A DNA stretch of 64,000 bases. Source: an uncultured Lachnospiraceae bacterium. GTDB taxonomy: Bacteria; Bacillota; Clostridia; Lachnospirales; Lachnospiraceae. Positions within the stretch are counted from its first letter, which is position 1. Every line of letters begins with the position of its first letter. The DNA lies in the NCBI GenBank assembly GCA_902786205.1, contig CADABQ010000006.1, forward strand, positions 62,001 through 126,000, read 5' to 3'. A model generated the notes under the pieces. That model was not told the DNA's origin, did not search any database, and was given only the letters and a program-made list of their open reading frames with translations. This document shows, in pieces, positions 16,796 to 25,400 of this stretch. The position numbers and the translations under genes were made by a program.

Positions 16796-17677
16796 CTATT
16801 TATATTTTTTCTTCTTATCTTTAATTTCTGCATAAAAACTTTGATAATTTTCATATCGTTCTTTTGATAATACGCCCTTTTCTACCGCCTCTTTCACCAT
16901 ACAAGACGGTTCATGCACATGCACGCATCCCTGGAAACGACAAGTTCCCTCATACTCCGAAAATTCAGGAAAATAGAAACGCAATTGTTCCTTTTCCACA
17001 TCTGTTACATACAATGACGTAAAACCCGGAGTATCCATAATATAGGTATCCTTTTCCAATCGGAATAATTCCGAATGTCTAGTTGTATGCTTTCCACGTT
17101 CAATTTTCTGACTAATCTGTCCTGTTTCCATATTTGCTTCTGGAATTATGCAATTGATCGTAGAAGATTTTCCAACTCCAGAAGGACCTGCCAATACGCT
17201 GGTTTTCCCATGCAATTGTTCTTTAAATTGTTGTATCCCAATACCTTCTTTTACACTAAGGAATAATACGTGATAGCTTTTTTCATAAATCTGTTTTAAC
17301 CGTTCCATTTCCACGTTATCTACTAAGTCACACTTATTAAAACATATTATTGTTTCAACATTATACTGTTCCATGGAAACTAGGAAACGATCTAACAAAT
17401 TTAAATTTGGCTGTGGTTTTGCGCAGGAAAAAATAACAACCGCCTGATCCACATTTGCAACTGCAGGACGGATTAACTGATTTTTTCTTTTTTCTACGGA
17501 GATTACATTTCCAATTCTTTTTTCTGAATCTAATATTGTAATCTCCACGTTATCTCCCACCAAGGGTTTCATTTTTTTATTTCGGAATACACCTTTGGCC
17601 TTACACTCATACAAGCCTTGTTCCTCTGTATGAATGTAATAAAAGCCTGCGATTCCTTTTACAATTTTTCCTCTCAT
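16796..17677 (-). CDS. rsgA: Ribosome small subunit GTPase RsgA
   Basis: Circularly permuted GTPase that checks late 30S maturation. It has an N-terminal OB fold, then G4 NKCD (114-117) ahead of G1 GPSGVGKSS (164-172), and a C-terminal zinc knuckle seen as CRFQGCVHVHEPSC. The chosen start at 17677 overlaps the prkC stop by one base (TAATG) with AAGGTAG ahead; a longer frame would run into prkC. At 293 residues it has normal length. Translation is probably coupled to prkC. Confidence 0.96.
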   Translation of the reverse strand: MRGKIVKGIAGFYYIHTEEQGLYECKAKGVFRNKKMKPLVGDNVEITILDSEKRIGNVISVEKRKNQLIRPAVANVDQAVVIFSCAKPQPNLNLLDRFLVSMEQYNVETIICFNKCDLVDNVEMERLKQIYEKSYHVLFLSVKEGIGIQQFKEQLHGKTSVLAGPSGVGKSSTINCIIPEANMETGQISQKIERGKHTTRHSELFRLEKDTYIMDTPGFTSLYVTDVEKEQLRFYFPEFSEYEGTCRFQGCVHVHEPSCMVKEAVEKGVLSKERYENYQSFYAEIKDKKKKYK

Positions 17678-19779
17678 TATTCTGCTACCTTTGTAAACTT
17701 CACGGAATATGGTCCTCCAACACATTTACCATCTAAATACATATAAATTTCACCTGTTGATGCACTATACCCTTCTATTACACCTACATTCAAAGGAAAA
17801 TCTCCCAGACTATGACTGCCTTCATATACAGTTTTACTCTTTCCATCCTGTTTCAAAATCAATTTAATGTTTCCAGTTTCATCCTCTGAATTAAATGGAT
17901 TGTCTGAAATAGAAATACGCGCTTCATACTTATATTTTGTTTCTGCACCCAAACTAATTACAACAGATACTTTTGTTCCTTTTTCTGCCTTGCTTCCAAC
18001 GCTATATCCCTGTGAAATAACTTTTCCCTTAGCAACACTATCACTATATTCCTCTGTAACGCTTCCTAACACCAATCCTTTATCTTCCAACTTTTTCTTT
18101 GCTTCGCTTTGTGTACAGCCTCTAAGATCAGGTACTTCTACTGAAGTGTCCTCTTTTCCTTTACTGATATAAAGTACAACGATTTCACCTTTCGATACCG
18201 ATGCCCCGGCAGATGGACTTGTTCTTATTACACGACCTTCTTGTGTTGTATCACTGTATTCATACTCTTTTCGAACAATAAATCCGCGTGCGCGCAAAGT
18301 ACTTTCTGCACTGCTTTCACTCTCTCCAACTACATTATCCACTGTGATTTTATCAACCCCAGTACTTACAACCAAATTGATTTCCATGCCATCCGTTATA
18401 ACAGTACCTTCCTCTACGTCCTGGCTGATAATATACCCCGCATCAACAGAATCAGAAGATTTCTCTGTTACATTCACTTTCAATCCTAATTGTTCCAACT
18501 GGCTTTGTACATCTGTCAATTTTGTATTCACAACATTAGGAACTGTTTTTTCCGCATTTTCTGTTGCTTCAATGTCTGTAATACTAGGTGAATTCGTTAT
18601 TTTTTCCTCATTTGGTGAATCTTTTGCCTTTCCAAAACATCCACTAGCCTTTGCAATAATAAATACAATAATAAATACAATAAGAATTGCAGCAAGTACA
18701 CCACCAATACTCATAAGTCTCTCTAATTTTGGATTTACATCCTCATCTTCTTCGTCATCCTCTTCGTTTATAACATTCTTTTCTGAAAGTGGCATTCTTT
18801 TTTCATTTTTCTTTGCATTTAGATCCATGGTATCCTCCATTGCCTGCCGATTTCCTGCAGAAGCATGTTTAATCTGTTCCAAATCATCTGATGAGAGATT
18901 AATCGTTGGCGAATCTGCAATCATTTCCGGTGTATATAACTGCACATATGCTCCATCTGGATGTGAAAGAGATTTTTTCAAATCAGAAATCAAAGCCGAT
19001 GCTGTCAAATAACGATGTTCTGGTTTTTTCTGCATACATTTTTGTACAATTCTATCCAAACTGATTGGCACTGTAGGTTCTAAGGTTCGAATTGGAACGG
19101 CATCTTCCTGCAAATGACATAATGCAACAGACACTGTATTGTCCCCAATAAATGGGACACGTCCCGTCAACATCTCATACATCGTAACACCTAAAGAATA
19201 AATGTCACTTTTCTCATCACTAAATCCGCCTCTTGCCTGTTCTGGAGATAAATAATGTACAGAACCCATCGCATTTGAAGTAATTGTATCCGATGTCACT
19301 GCCTTTGCAATTCCAAAATCAGTTACTTTTACTTTTCCTTCACGTGATATAATAATATTTTGTGGTTTAATATCTCTATGCACGATATGATTTGCATGTG
19401 CAGCTTCCATCCCTTGTGCAATCTGTATCGCAATTCCTACTGCTTCCTTTACATCCAACTTTCCTTTTCGCTCAATAAAACTTTTTAGCGTAATCCCCTC
19501 AACTAATTCCATGACAATGTAATGCATATCGTCTTCATCGCCAACATCATATACATTTACAACATTAGGATGTGATAATCCAGCAGCGGATTGTGCTTCT
19601 GCACGAAACTTTTCTACAAATATTTTATCATTACTAAACTCTGCTTTTAAAATTTTAACAGCAACAAATCGGTTCAGGCGATGATCCTTTGCTTTATAGA
19701 CATCTGCCATTCCGCCAGTGCCAACTTTATCAATAATTTCATACCGGTCATTTATAAATACTCCAGGTCGAATTATCAT
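17677..19779 (-). CDS. prkC: Serine/threonine kinase with PASTA domains, PrkC type
   Basis: Membrane Hanks-type kinase that senses muropeptides or lipid II and phosphorylates growth and wall proteins. The kinase domain (about 13-272) has Lys42, catalytic loop HRDIKPQN (134-141) and DFG (154-156). An acidic juxtamembrane stretch precedes the single membrane segment (355-377). Outside are three PASTA repeats (about 413-474, 477-541, 546-611) and a further C-terminal domain of about 85 residues. It follows the phosphatase gene prpC, its functional antagonist, by 37 bases. Confidence 0.96.
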   Translation of the reverse strand: MIIRPGVFINDRYEIIDKVGTGGMADVYKAKDHRLNRFVAVKILKAEFSNDKIFVEKFRAEAQSAAGLSHPNVVNVYDVGDEDDMHYIVMELVEGITLKSFIERKGKLDVKEAVGIAIQIAQGMEAAHANHIVHRDIKPQNIIISREGKVKVTDFGIAKAVTSDTITSNAMGSVHYLSPEQARGGFSDEKSDIYSLGVTMYEMLTGRVPFIGDNTVSVALCHLQEDAVPIRTLEPTVPISLDRIVQKCMQKKPEHRYLTASALISDLKKSLSHPDGAYVQLYTPEMIADSPTINLSSDDLEQIKHASAGNRQAMEDTMDLNAKKNEKRMPLSEKNVINEEDDEEDEDVNPKLERLMSIGGVLAAILIVFIIVFIIAKASGCFGKAKDSPNEEKITNSPSITDIEATENAEKTVPNVVNTKLTDVQSQLEQLGLKVNVTEKSSDSVDAGYIISQDVEEGTVITDGMEINLVVSTGVDKITVDNVVGESESSAESTLRARGFIVRKEYEYSDTTQEGRVIRTSPSAGASVSKGEIVVLYISKGKEDTSVEVPDLRGCTQSEAKKKLEDKGLVLGSVTEEYSDSVAKGKVISQGYSVGSKAEKGTKVSVVISLGAETKYKYEARISISDNPFNSEDETGNIKLILKQDGKSKTVYEGSHSLGDFPLNVGVIEGYSASTGEIYMYLDGKCVGGPYSVKFTKVAE

Positions 19780-19816
19780 ATTACTCCTCCTTATGCTTCT
19801 ATCCTTTGCACCTATT

Positions 19817-20536
19817 TTATATTTCTACTAATACAATGCCAATATTATCTTTTCCTCCATTGGTATTTGCTACGCGAACTAACTCCTTGCCCGCTACCTC
19901 TATATCCATACTTTGTTTTACAATATCAAAAATATCTTCATCTTCAACCATGTTAATCAATCCATCTGTACACATCAGTAATATATCTCCTTTTTGCATG
20001 CGCAATTCAAAGAAATCTGCCTGTACTAATGCATTGGTCCCCACTGCTCTTGTAATTACATTTTTATTTTTATGATGCCTGGCATCTTTTCTCTCTAATT
20101 CACCATTTCGAACCATTTCTTCTACCCAGGAATGATCTTCTGTTATCTGATGCATTTCTTCTCGAAGCAAATATGCTCTGGAATCTCCTATATTTGCTAC
20201 ATATAATTCCTCTCCCAGTATAGTAGCCGCAACAATTGTTGTCCCCATACCATGAAGAGATGCATCTGCTTCCGCCTGGCAGAATACTGTTCGGTTTGCT
20301 TCCTGAATAGCATTTTCTAAAATACCAATTGGTGAACGAACCTGACTGTTTTTCACATTCGTTGCTATTGTTTCTACACAACATCGGGAAGCATAATCCC
20401 CTGCCTGATGTCCACCCATGCCATCTGCTACAAGAAACAAATTGGGTAATTGCCCCACGGAATTTGGGTAACAAAAAACATAGTCCTGATTTACCTTTCT
20501 AACCTGTCCCACATCCGTAATGGAATATGCTTTCAT
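19817..20536 (-). CDS. prpC: PP2C-type protein phosphatase PrpC/Stp
   Basis: Metal-dependent phosphatase that reverses PrkC phosphorylation. The 239-residue protein has PP2C motifs VADGMGGHQAGD, NIGDSRAYL, MCTDGL and GGKDNIG, with the aspartates that hold the metal pair. Its start lies one base after the rlmN stop. The ribosome-binding site GAGGAGGAA is formed by the last Glu codons of rlmN, so translation is likely coupled. Confidence 0.95.
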   Translation of the reverse strand: MKAYSITDVGQVRKVNQDYVFCYPNSVGQLPNLFLVADGMGGHQAGDYASRCCVETIATNVKNSQVRSPIGILENAIQEANRTVFCQAEADASLHGMGTTIVAATILGEELYVANIGDSRAYLLREEMHQITEDHSWVEEMVRNGELERKDARHHKNKNVITRAVGTNALVQADFFELRMQKGDILLMCTDGLINMVEDEDIFDIVKQSMDIEVAGKELVRVANTNGGKDNIGIVLVEI

Positions 20537-20537
20537 G

Positions 20538-21584
20538 CTATTCCTCCTCTTTTTGCTTCATATAACTTCTTCTTAATTGTCCACAGGCAGCATCTATATC
20601 TCTGCCCATTTCTCTTCTTATAGTAACATTTATTCCCAGCTTTTCAAGAGTTAATTTAAATTTTTCCACAAAATAACTGTCGGAATCCTTATAATTTCTT
20701 TCCTTGATTGGATTTACCGGTATTAAATTTACGTGACAATTCTTTCCGTGAAGAAGTTTTCCTAGTTCCACAGCAAACGCCTCACTGTCATTTTGCCCCT
20801 GCACAAGGCTGTATTCAAAACTAACTCTTCTGCCTGTTTTTTCAAAATAATAATCGCACGCTTCCATAATCTCTTTTATCGTATATTTATTGGCAACTGG
20901 CATTAGTTTTTTTCTTGCTTCATCGTTCGGTGCATGTAAAGAAATTGCTAATGTAATCTGCAATTTTTCATCCGCAAGCGCTTTTATTTTTTCTACTAAT
21001 CCACAAGTAGATACCGTAATGTTTCTCTGGCTGATATTGTAACCATGTTCATCGGTCAGCATATGTACAAATTTAACAAAATTATCGTAATTGTCCATAG
21101 GTTCACCCGTTCCCATTACAACCACATTCGAAACACGTTCCCCAGATATATTCTGAATCGCATAAATCTGTCCCAACATTTCAGAAACAGTTAAATTTCG
21201 TTCCAATCCCCCCAATGTAGAAGCACAAAATCGACATCCCATTCGACATCCCACTTGTGAAGAAATACACACACTATTTCCATGTCGATATTTCATCAAT
21301 ACACTTTCAATCACACTTCCATCCTGCAATGCAAAAAGGAATTTTGTCGTTGCTCCGTCTTTTGAAACTAATTTTTCCAACATTTTGGTTTCTGCTATAT
21401 AACATGTTTTTTCTAATTTTTCCCGCAATGTTTTTGACAAATTTGTCATTTCATCAAAATGCATCACCGCTTTTTTATGCAGCCATTCATAAATCTGTTT
21501 TCCACGAAACGGCTTTTCTCCCATCTTTACCATTACCTGTATCAATTCATCGTATTGTAAAGATTTTATATCAATTTGATCCAT
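20538..21584 (-). CDS. rlmN: 23S rRNA A2503 / tRNA A37 methyltransferase RlmN
   Basis: Radical SAM enzyme adding C2-methyl to A2503 of 23S rRNA. It has the cluster motif CRMGCRFC (C-x3-C-x2-C), the GTGEPMDN SAM loop, and the C-terminal catalytic cysteine in AACGQLRR. The ATG at 21584 has TGAGGA six bases ahead; upstream in-frame starts would reach into rsmB. At 348 residues it has the usual length. Confidence 0.96.
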   Translation of the reverse strand: MDQIDIKSLQYDELIQVMVKMGEKPFRGKQIYEWLHKKAVMHFDEMTNLSKTLREKLEKTCYIAETKMLEKLVSKDGATTKFLFALQDGSVIESVLMKYRHGNSVCISSQVGCRMGCRFCASTLGGLERNLTVSEMLGQIYAIQNISGERVSNVVVMGTGEPMDNYDNFVKFVHMLTDEHGYNISQRNITVSTCGLVEKIKALADEKLQITLAISLHAPNDEARKKLMPVANKYTIKEIMEACDYYFEKTGRRVSFEYSLVQGQNDSEAFAVELGKLLHGKNCHVNLIPVNPIKERNYKDSDSYFVEKFKLTLEKLGINVTIRREMGRDIDAACGQLRRSYMKQKEEE

Positions 21585-21603
21585 TTTTTTCCTCATTTCT
21601 TTT

Positions 21604-22965
21604 TCAGCGAACCGGCTTTTTAAATTTAGAAAGGAAAAAACCATCCGTTTCCTGTATTCCCGGTATTAACTGTAAAAATCCTTGCTTTGTTGTTTCGCCT
21701 CGCAATTTTTCTGGAAGAAATTCATCCAGACTTTGCAACTCCAATCCTAAATTATCTACTATCCACTTTACATTTTCTTCATTTTCCATTTGGTTAACAG
21801 TACAAGTACTGTAAATCAATGTTCCTCCAGGCTTTACATAAGAAGAAATGGTTTTCAATATACTTCTTTGTAATTTAACAAGTTCTTTTATTCCCTCTGG
21901 ACTGGTTTTATATTTAATATCATTTTTCTTTCCAATCACGCCCAAGCCGGAACATGGAAGGTCTGCGATTACAACATCCGCTTTTGCAACCATTTCCTCA
22001 TCTAGTTTAAGAGCATCTTGTACAATAGGATGCACGTTTTTTAATCCAAGACGCCTTGCATTTTCACGAATACGCTCCACCTTTGTATCAGATATATCAC
22101 GCGAAGACACCACTCCTGTTCCTCGCAATAATTCTGCTGCATGCATACTTTTTCCACCGGGTGCCGCGCAAACATCCACAATAAAATCATCTTTTTGGAT
22201 ACCTGCTGCAAGTGCTACCAACATAGAACTTTCGTCTTGAATTATAAATTTCCCTTCTTGAAAAGCTTTTATCTTTTTCAAATAATTGTATTCTGAAATT
22301 CGTAATGCTTCCTTTACATAGACCCCTGCTTCTACCTTTATTCCTTCTTTTTTTAAACTTTCCCCTAATTGCGAAACTGTATTTTTCTCAGTATTACAAC
22401 GTATGGTAACTGCTCTATCCAAAAAAGCTGCTTGCAACATTCTTTTGGTGATTTCTATGCCATATTGCTGTTCCCACATTTGTACAATCCACTCTGGCAT
22501 AGAATAACACACACTCAAATAGGTTATTGGTTGTTTTTTTTCATCTGGATAAAGAACCTCAGCCTTTCTTCTTTCGATATTTCGCAATACACCATTTACA
22601 AAACCTTTTAAATTGTAAAATCCTTTTTTCTGTGCCAGTTTCACTGCCTCATTGCAAGTTGCTCTGGCTGGAATATTTTCCATATATTTTAACTCATACA
22701 CACCCAAACGAAGAATATTTCGTATCACTGGCTTCATTTTTTTTACTTTCACTTTAGAAAATTGATTTATAATATAATCCAATTCAATTTTTCGCTCTAT
22801 TGTTCCTTCACAAAGCCTTGTTAAAAATGCACGATCCTGTTTTTCCAGATATTGGTATGTCGTGAGTACTTGTTGTAACACTACACTACTATATTCTCCT
22901 TGTTCCAATACTTTTAACAGAATTTCCAATGCAAGTTCCCGCATATTTATCTGCTTGTTTGTCAT
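21604..22965 (-). CDS. rsmB: 16S rRNA m5C967 methyltransferase RsmB
   Basis: SAM-dependent cytosine-C5 methyltransferase. The N-terminal NusB-like RNA-binding domain (about 1-140) is followed by the methyltransferase domain with SAM loop VCAAPGGKS, the DLPCSGLG motif and the second cysteine in STCTVN. At 453 residues it has typical length. Its ATG overlaps the stop of the upstream metallopeptidase gene by four bases (ATGA), and that gene's GGAGGA codons serve as ribosome-binding site. Confidence 0.95.
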   Translation of the reverse strand: MTNKQINMRELALEILLKVLEQGEYSSVVLQQVLTTYQYLEKQDRAFLTRLCEGTIERKIELDYIINQFSKVKVKKMKPVIRNILRLGVYELKYMENIPARATCNEAVKLAQKKGFYNLKGFVNGVLRNIERRKAEVLYPDEKKQPITYLSVCYSMPEWIVQMWEQQYGIEITKRMLQAAFLDRAVTIRCNTEKNTVSQLGESLKKEGIKVEAGVYVKEALRISEYNYLKKIKAFQEGKFIIQDESSMLVALAAGIQKDDFIVDVCAAPGGKSMHAAELLRGTGVVSSRDISDTKVERIRENARRLGLKNVHPIVQDALKLDEEMVAKADVVIADLPCSGLGVIGKKNDIKYKTSPEGIKELVKLQRSILKTISSYVKPGGTLIYSTCTVNQMENEENVKWIVDNLGLELQSLDEFLPEKLRGETTKQGFLQLIPGIQETDGFFLSKFKKPVR

Positions 22966-23660
22966 CGATCTCTATCTCCTCCAAATAAAAGAACCAAACG
23001 TAACAGTTGCAAAATCATAGATGCTGCTGATGCCACATAAGTAAGTGCTGCTGCTGTTAATACTCTTCTTGCTTTACCAACTTCGTCACGCGTTAACATT
23101 CCAGTTCCACCTAAAATTTTTAGTGCACGATGTGATGCATTAAATTCTACTGGTAACGTAACAATACTAAACAGAACAGCCGCTGCAAAAAGTATAATTC
23201 CTAACAAAATCAAGCTCTGATTAAAACTCAAAATCACTCCTAGTAGTATAACCGGCCATGATAAAGTAGAACAAATATTTACAGCCGGTACCATTGCAGA
23301 ACGTAAAACAAGTGGTGCATACTGTTTTGCATGTTGAATTGCATGACCACACTCATGTGCTGCTACGCCAATTGCTGCAACAGAAGTATTTCCATAAACC
23401 GCATCGGATAAACTTAACACTTTGGTTTTTGGATTATAGTTGTCCGTCAAGTCACCAGCAATATGTCGTATTTGTACATCGTAGATGCCAGCCTGGTGTA
23501 AAATTCTCTCCGCAGCCTGGGCACCAGTCATACCTGACATACTGCGTACTCTTTTATACTTTGCATATGTGCTGTTCACCAATGCAGATGCCATCAGTGT
23601 TAATAATAAACCAATAATTACTAATATATAAGTTGGGTCAAAATAATATCCATAATACAT
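22962..23660 (-). CDS. Membrane zinc metallopeptidase, YugP family
   Basis: Predicted membrane protease of the Zn_peptidase_2 family. The 232 residues include about four hydrophobic segments, and the zinc motif HECGHAIQH sits between the first and second. The ATG at 23660 lies eight bases after AGGAGG; the ATG at 23666 is too close to it. The substrate is unknown. Its place between fmt and rsmB, inside the translation cluster, recurs in Clostridia from what I know. Confidence 0.85.
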   Translation of the reverse strand: MYYGYYFDPTYILVIIGLLLTLMASALVNSTYAKYKRVRSMSGMTGAQAAERILHQAGIYDVQIRHIAGDLTDNYNPKTKVLSLSDAVYGNTSVAAIGVAAHECGHAIQHAKQYAPLVLRSAMVPAVNICSTLSWPVILLGVILSFNQSLILLGIILFAAAVLFSIVTLPVEFNASHRALKILGGTGMLTRDEVGKARRVLTAAALTYVASAASMILQLLRLVLLFGGDRDR

Positions 23661-23701
23661 AAGCATTTCCTCCTATTCTCTTACCAGAAATTCTATATTT
23701 C

Positions 23702-24634
23702 CTACTTTCCTAGTATCTTTCCGGCTTCCACCTGATTTCCTCTCAAAAAGGCATCGATTTCCATTCGCTTCTTTCCCTCTAATTGTAACTCTTTTAAGGA
23801 AAGTAATCCTTTTCCTGTTTTTATAAGTAATTCCTTTTTATTTACTTCTACAACCTGTCCAGGTTCTCCATCAACTTCCTGCTCTACCACATCTGCATCC
23901 CAAATTTTTAATGTCTTTCCATTATAAATAGTATACGCACTTGGCCATGGATTTAATCCTCGAATCAAGCGTTCTATCTCTTCTGCTGTTTTTGAAAAAT
24001 CAATCTTTCCTAATTTTTTATTTAACATTTTTGCATAGGTAGATAACGCCTCTTCCTGTTTTGTTCTTGTGCAAATTCCATTTTCTACCTCAACTAATGT
24101 ATCTATTAACAATTGTGCTCCGCACTTTGCAAGTTTATCAAACAAGCTTCCACCAGTTTCCTTTTTATCTAATGCCACAACCACTTTCTTTAATATATCT
24201 CCTGTATCAAGTCCCTCATCCATAAGCATTGTTGTAACACCAGTTTCCTTTTCGCCATCAATAACTGCCCATTGAATGGGTGCTGCCCCACGATACTTTG
24301 GTAAAAGAGACGCATGTACATTGATACACCCATATTTAGGAAGTGTAAGTATGGATTGGGGTAATATTTGACCAAATGCTACTACTACAATTACATCTGG
24401 AGCAATTTCATTTAATACTTGTTGAAATGCTTCTTCTTTTACTTTTAATGGCTGATAAACAGGTATATCATACTTTAGAGCAACTTCCTTTACTGGCGGA
24501 AACTGCATCATTTTTCCTCTTCCCTTTGGCTTATCTGGCTGTGTCACTACGGCCTCCACCTGATGCCCTGCCTTGATAAGAGCTTCCAATGTACCCACTG
24601 CAAAATCGGGTGTTCCCATAAATACTACTCGCAT
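23702..24634 (-). CDS. fmt: Methionyl-tRNA formyltransferase
   Basis: Formylates initiator Met-tRNA using 10-formyl-tetrahydrofolate. The 310-residue protein has VVFMGTPDFAVG at the start, the catalytic pattern VHASLLPKYRGAAPIQWA, and the C-terminal tRNA-binding domain. The ATG at 24634 is chosen from AAGGAAGGG ahead. It is 28 bases after def, whose product removes the formyl group it adds. Confidence 0.96.
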   Translation of the reverse strand: MRVVFMGTPDFAVGTLEALIKAGHQVEAVVTQPDKPKGRGKMMQFPPVKEVALKYDIPVYQPLKVKEEAFQQVLNEIAPDVIVVVAFGQILPQSILTLPKYGCINVHASLLPKYRGAAPIQWAVIDGEKETGVTTMLMDEGLDTGDILKKVVVALDKKETGGSLFDKLAKCGAQLLIDTLVEVENGICTRTKQEEALSTYAKMLNKKLGKIDFSKTAEEIERLIRGLNPWPSAYTIYNGKTLKIWDADVVEQEVDGEPGQVVEVNKKELLIKTGKGLLSLKELQLEGKKRMEIDAFLRGNQVEAGKILGK

Positions 24635-24662
24635 CCAATCCCTTCCTTTCTTGTGCTTCTTC

Positions 24663-25172
24663 TTATTCTTCCTCTTCCTCATCTTCCATCATCGCAGCTA
24701 ATTGTTCGTTTGTTAACAAATCACCTTCTACTTTTTCCACATACAAATGTCCATCTAAATGATCGATTTCATGACAAAGACATCTTGCAAGCAATTCTTC
24801 TCCCTCAATAATGAATTCTTCCATATTTTCGTCTAGTGCCTTCACTTTCGCATAATTTGGTCGTGTTACAAGACCAGATTTTCCAGGCACACTAAGACAT
24901 CCTTCATATCCGGTTTGCTCTCCGGAAACTTCTAATATTTCTGGATTGATTAAAATGATAGGTTCTGGTTCTTCCTCCATGGAGACATCTATTACAACAA
25001 TACGTTTTAATACTCCAACCTGAGGTGCTGCTAAACCTACTCCCTGCGCATGATACATTGTCTCAATCATATCTTCAATTAATGTTTCAATTCTAGGTGT
25101 CATTTCCTTTACTTCTCTACAAGTTTTATTTAAAATTTCATCTCCAATTTCTCTAATATTTCTCAAAGCCAT
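24663..25172 (-). CDS. def: Peptide deformylase
   Basis: Metal-dependent removal of the N-formyl group from new proteins. The 169-residue protein has all three motifs: GVGLAAPQ (44-51), EGCLS (90-94, Cys92 metal ligand) and HEIDH (134-138, two His ligands and the catalytic Glu). The C-terminus is Glu/Asp-rich (EDEEEEE). It stands between priA and fmt. Confidence 0.97.
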   Translation of the reverse strand: MALRNIREIGDEILNKTCREVKEMTPRIETLIEDMIETMYHAQGVGLAAPQVGVLKRIVVIDVSMEEEPEPIILINPEILEVSGEQTGYEGCLSVPGKSGLVTRPNYAKVKALDENMEEFIIEGEELLARCLCHEIDHLDGHLYVEKVEGDLLTNEQLAAMMEDEEEEE

Positions 25173-25232
25173 AACTATTTTCCTTTCTTTCTAATTGTAA
25201 TATTCTATTATTCACAATTTTTTTATTAATAT

Positions 25233-25382
25233 GTTACTATTCAAAGGTAGGTATTTTCTATAGTCAAGCGGATATTCGCAATTCGCTCTGCTACTTGCTC
25301 ATAACACTATATAAAAGCCTATCCTATGCAGTTTTGGTGAATTTTCATAAATCGCATCTTCCCAAAGTCGTTACAGTTCACA
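25233..25382. other. Intergenic region with imperfect direct repeats, upstream of def
   Basis: The gap between priA and def carries GTTACTATTCA (25233-25243) and a related GTTACAGTTCACA (25370-25382), 137 bases apart in the same direction. A 21-codon protein-like minus-strand reading (25244-25306, containing QVAERIANIRLTIENTYL) lies between them, plus GCGAAT/ATTCGC arms. I see no convincing promoter. A similar CGTTACAATTCGCA occurs at 57353. Confidence 0.35.
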
Positions 25383-25400
25383 TACTCGAAAATTGTAATG

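Noticed and set aside
23294..23617. 107-codon plus-strand frame
   Set aside because: Antisense to the metallopeptidase gene, whose zinc motif and start site are clear.
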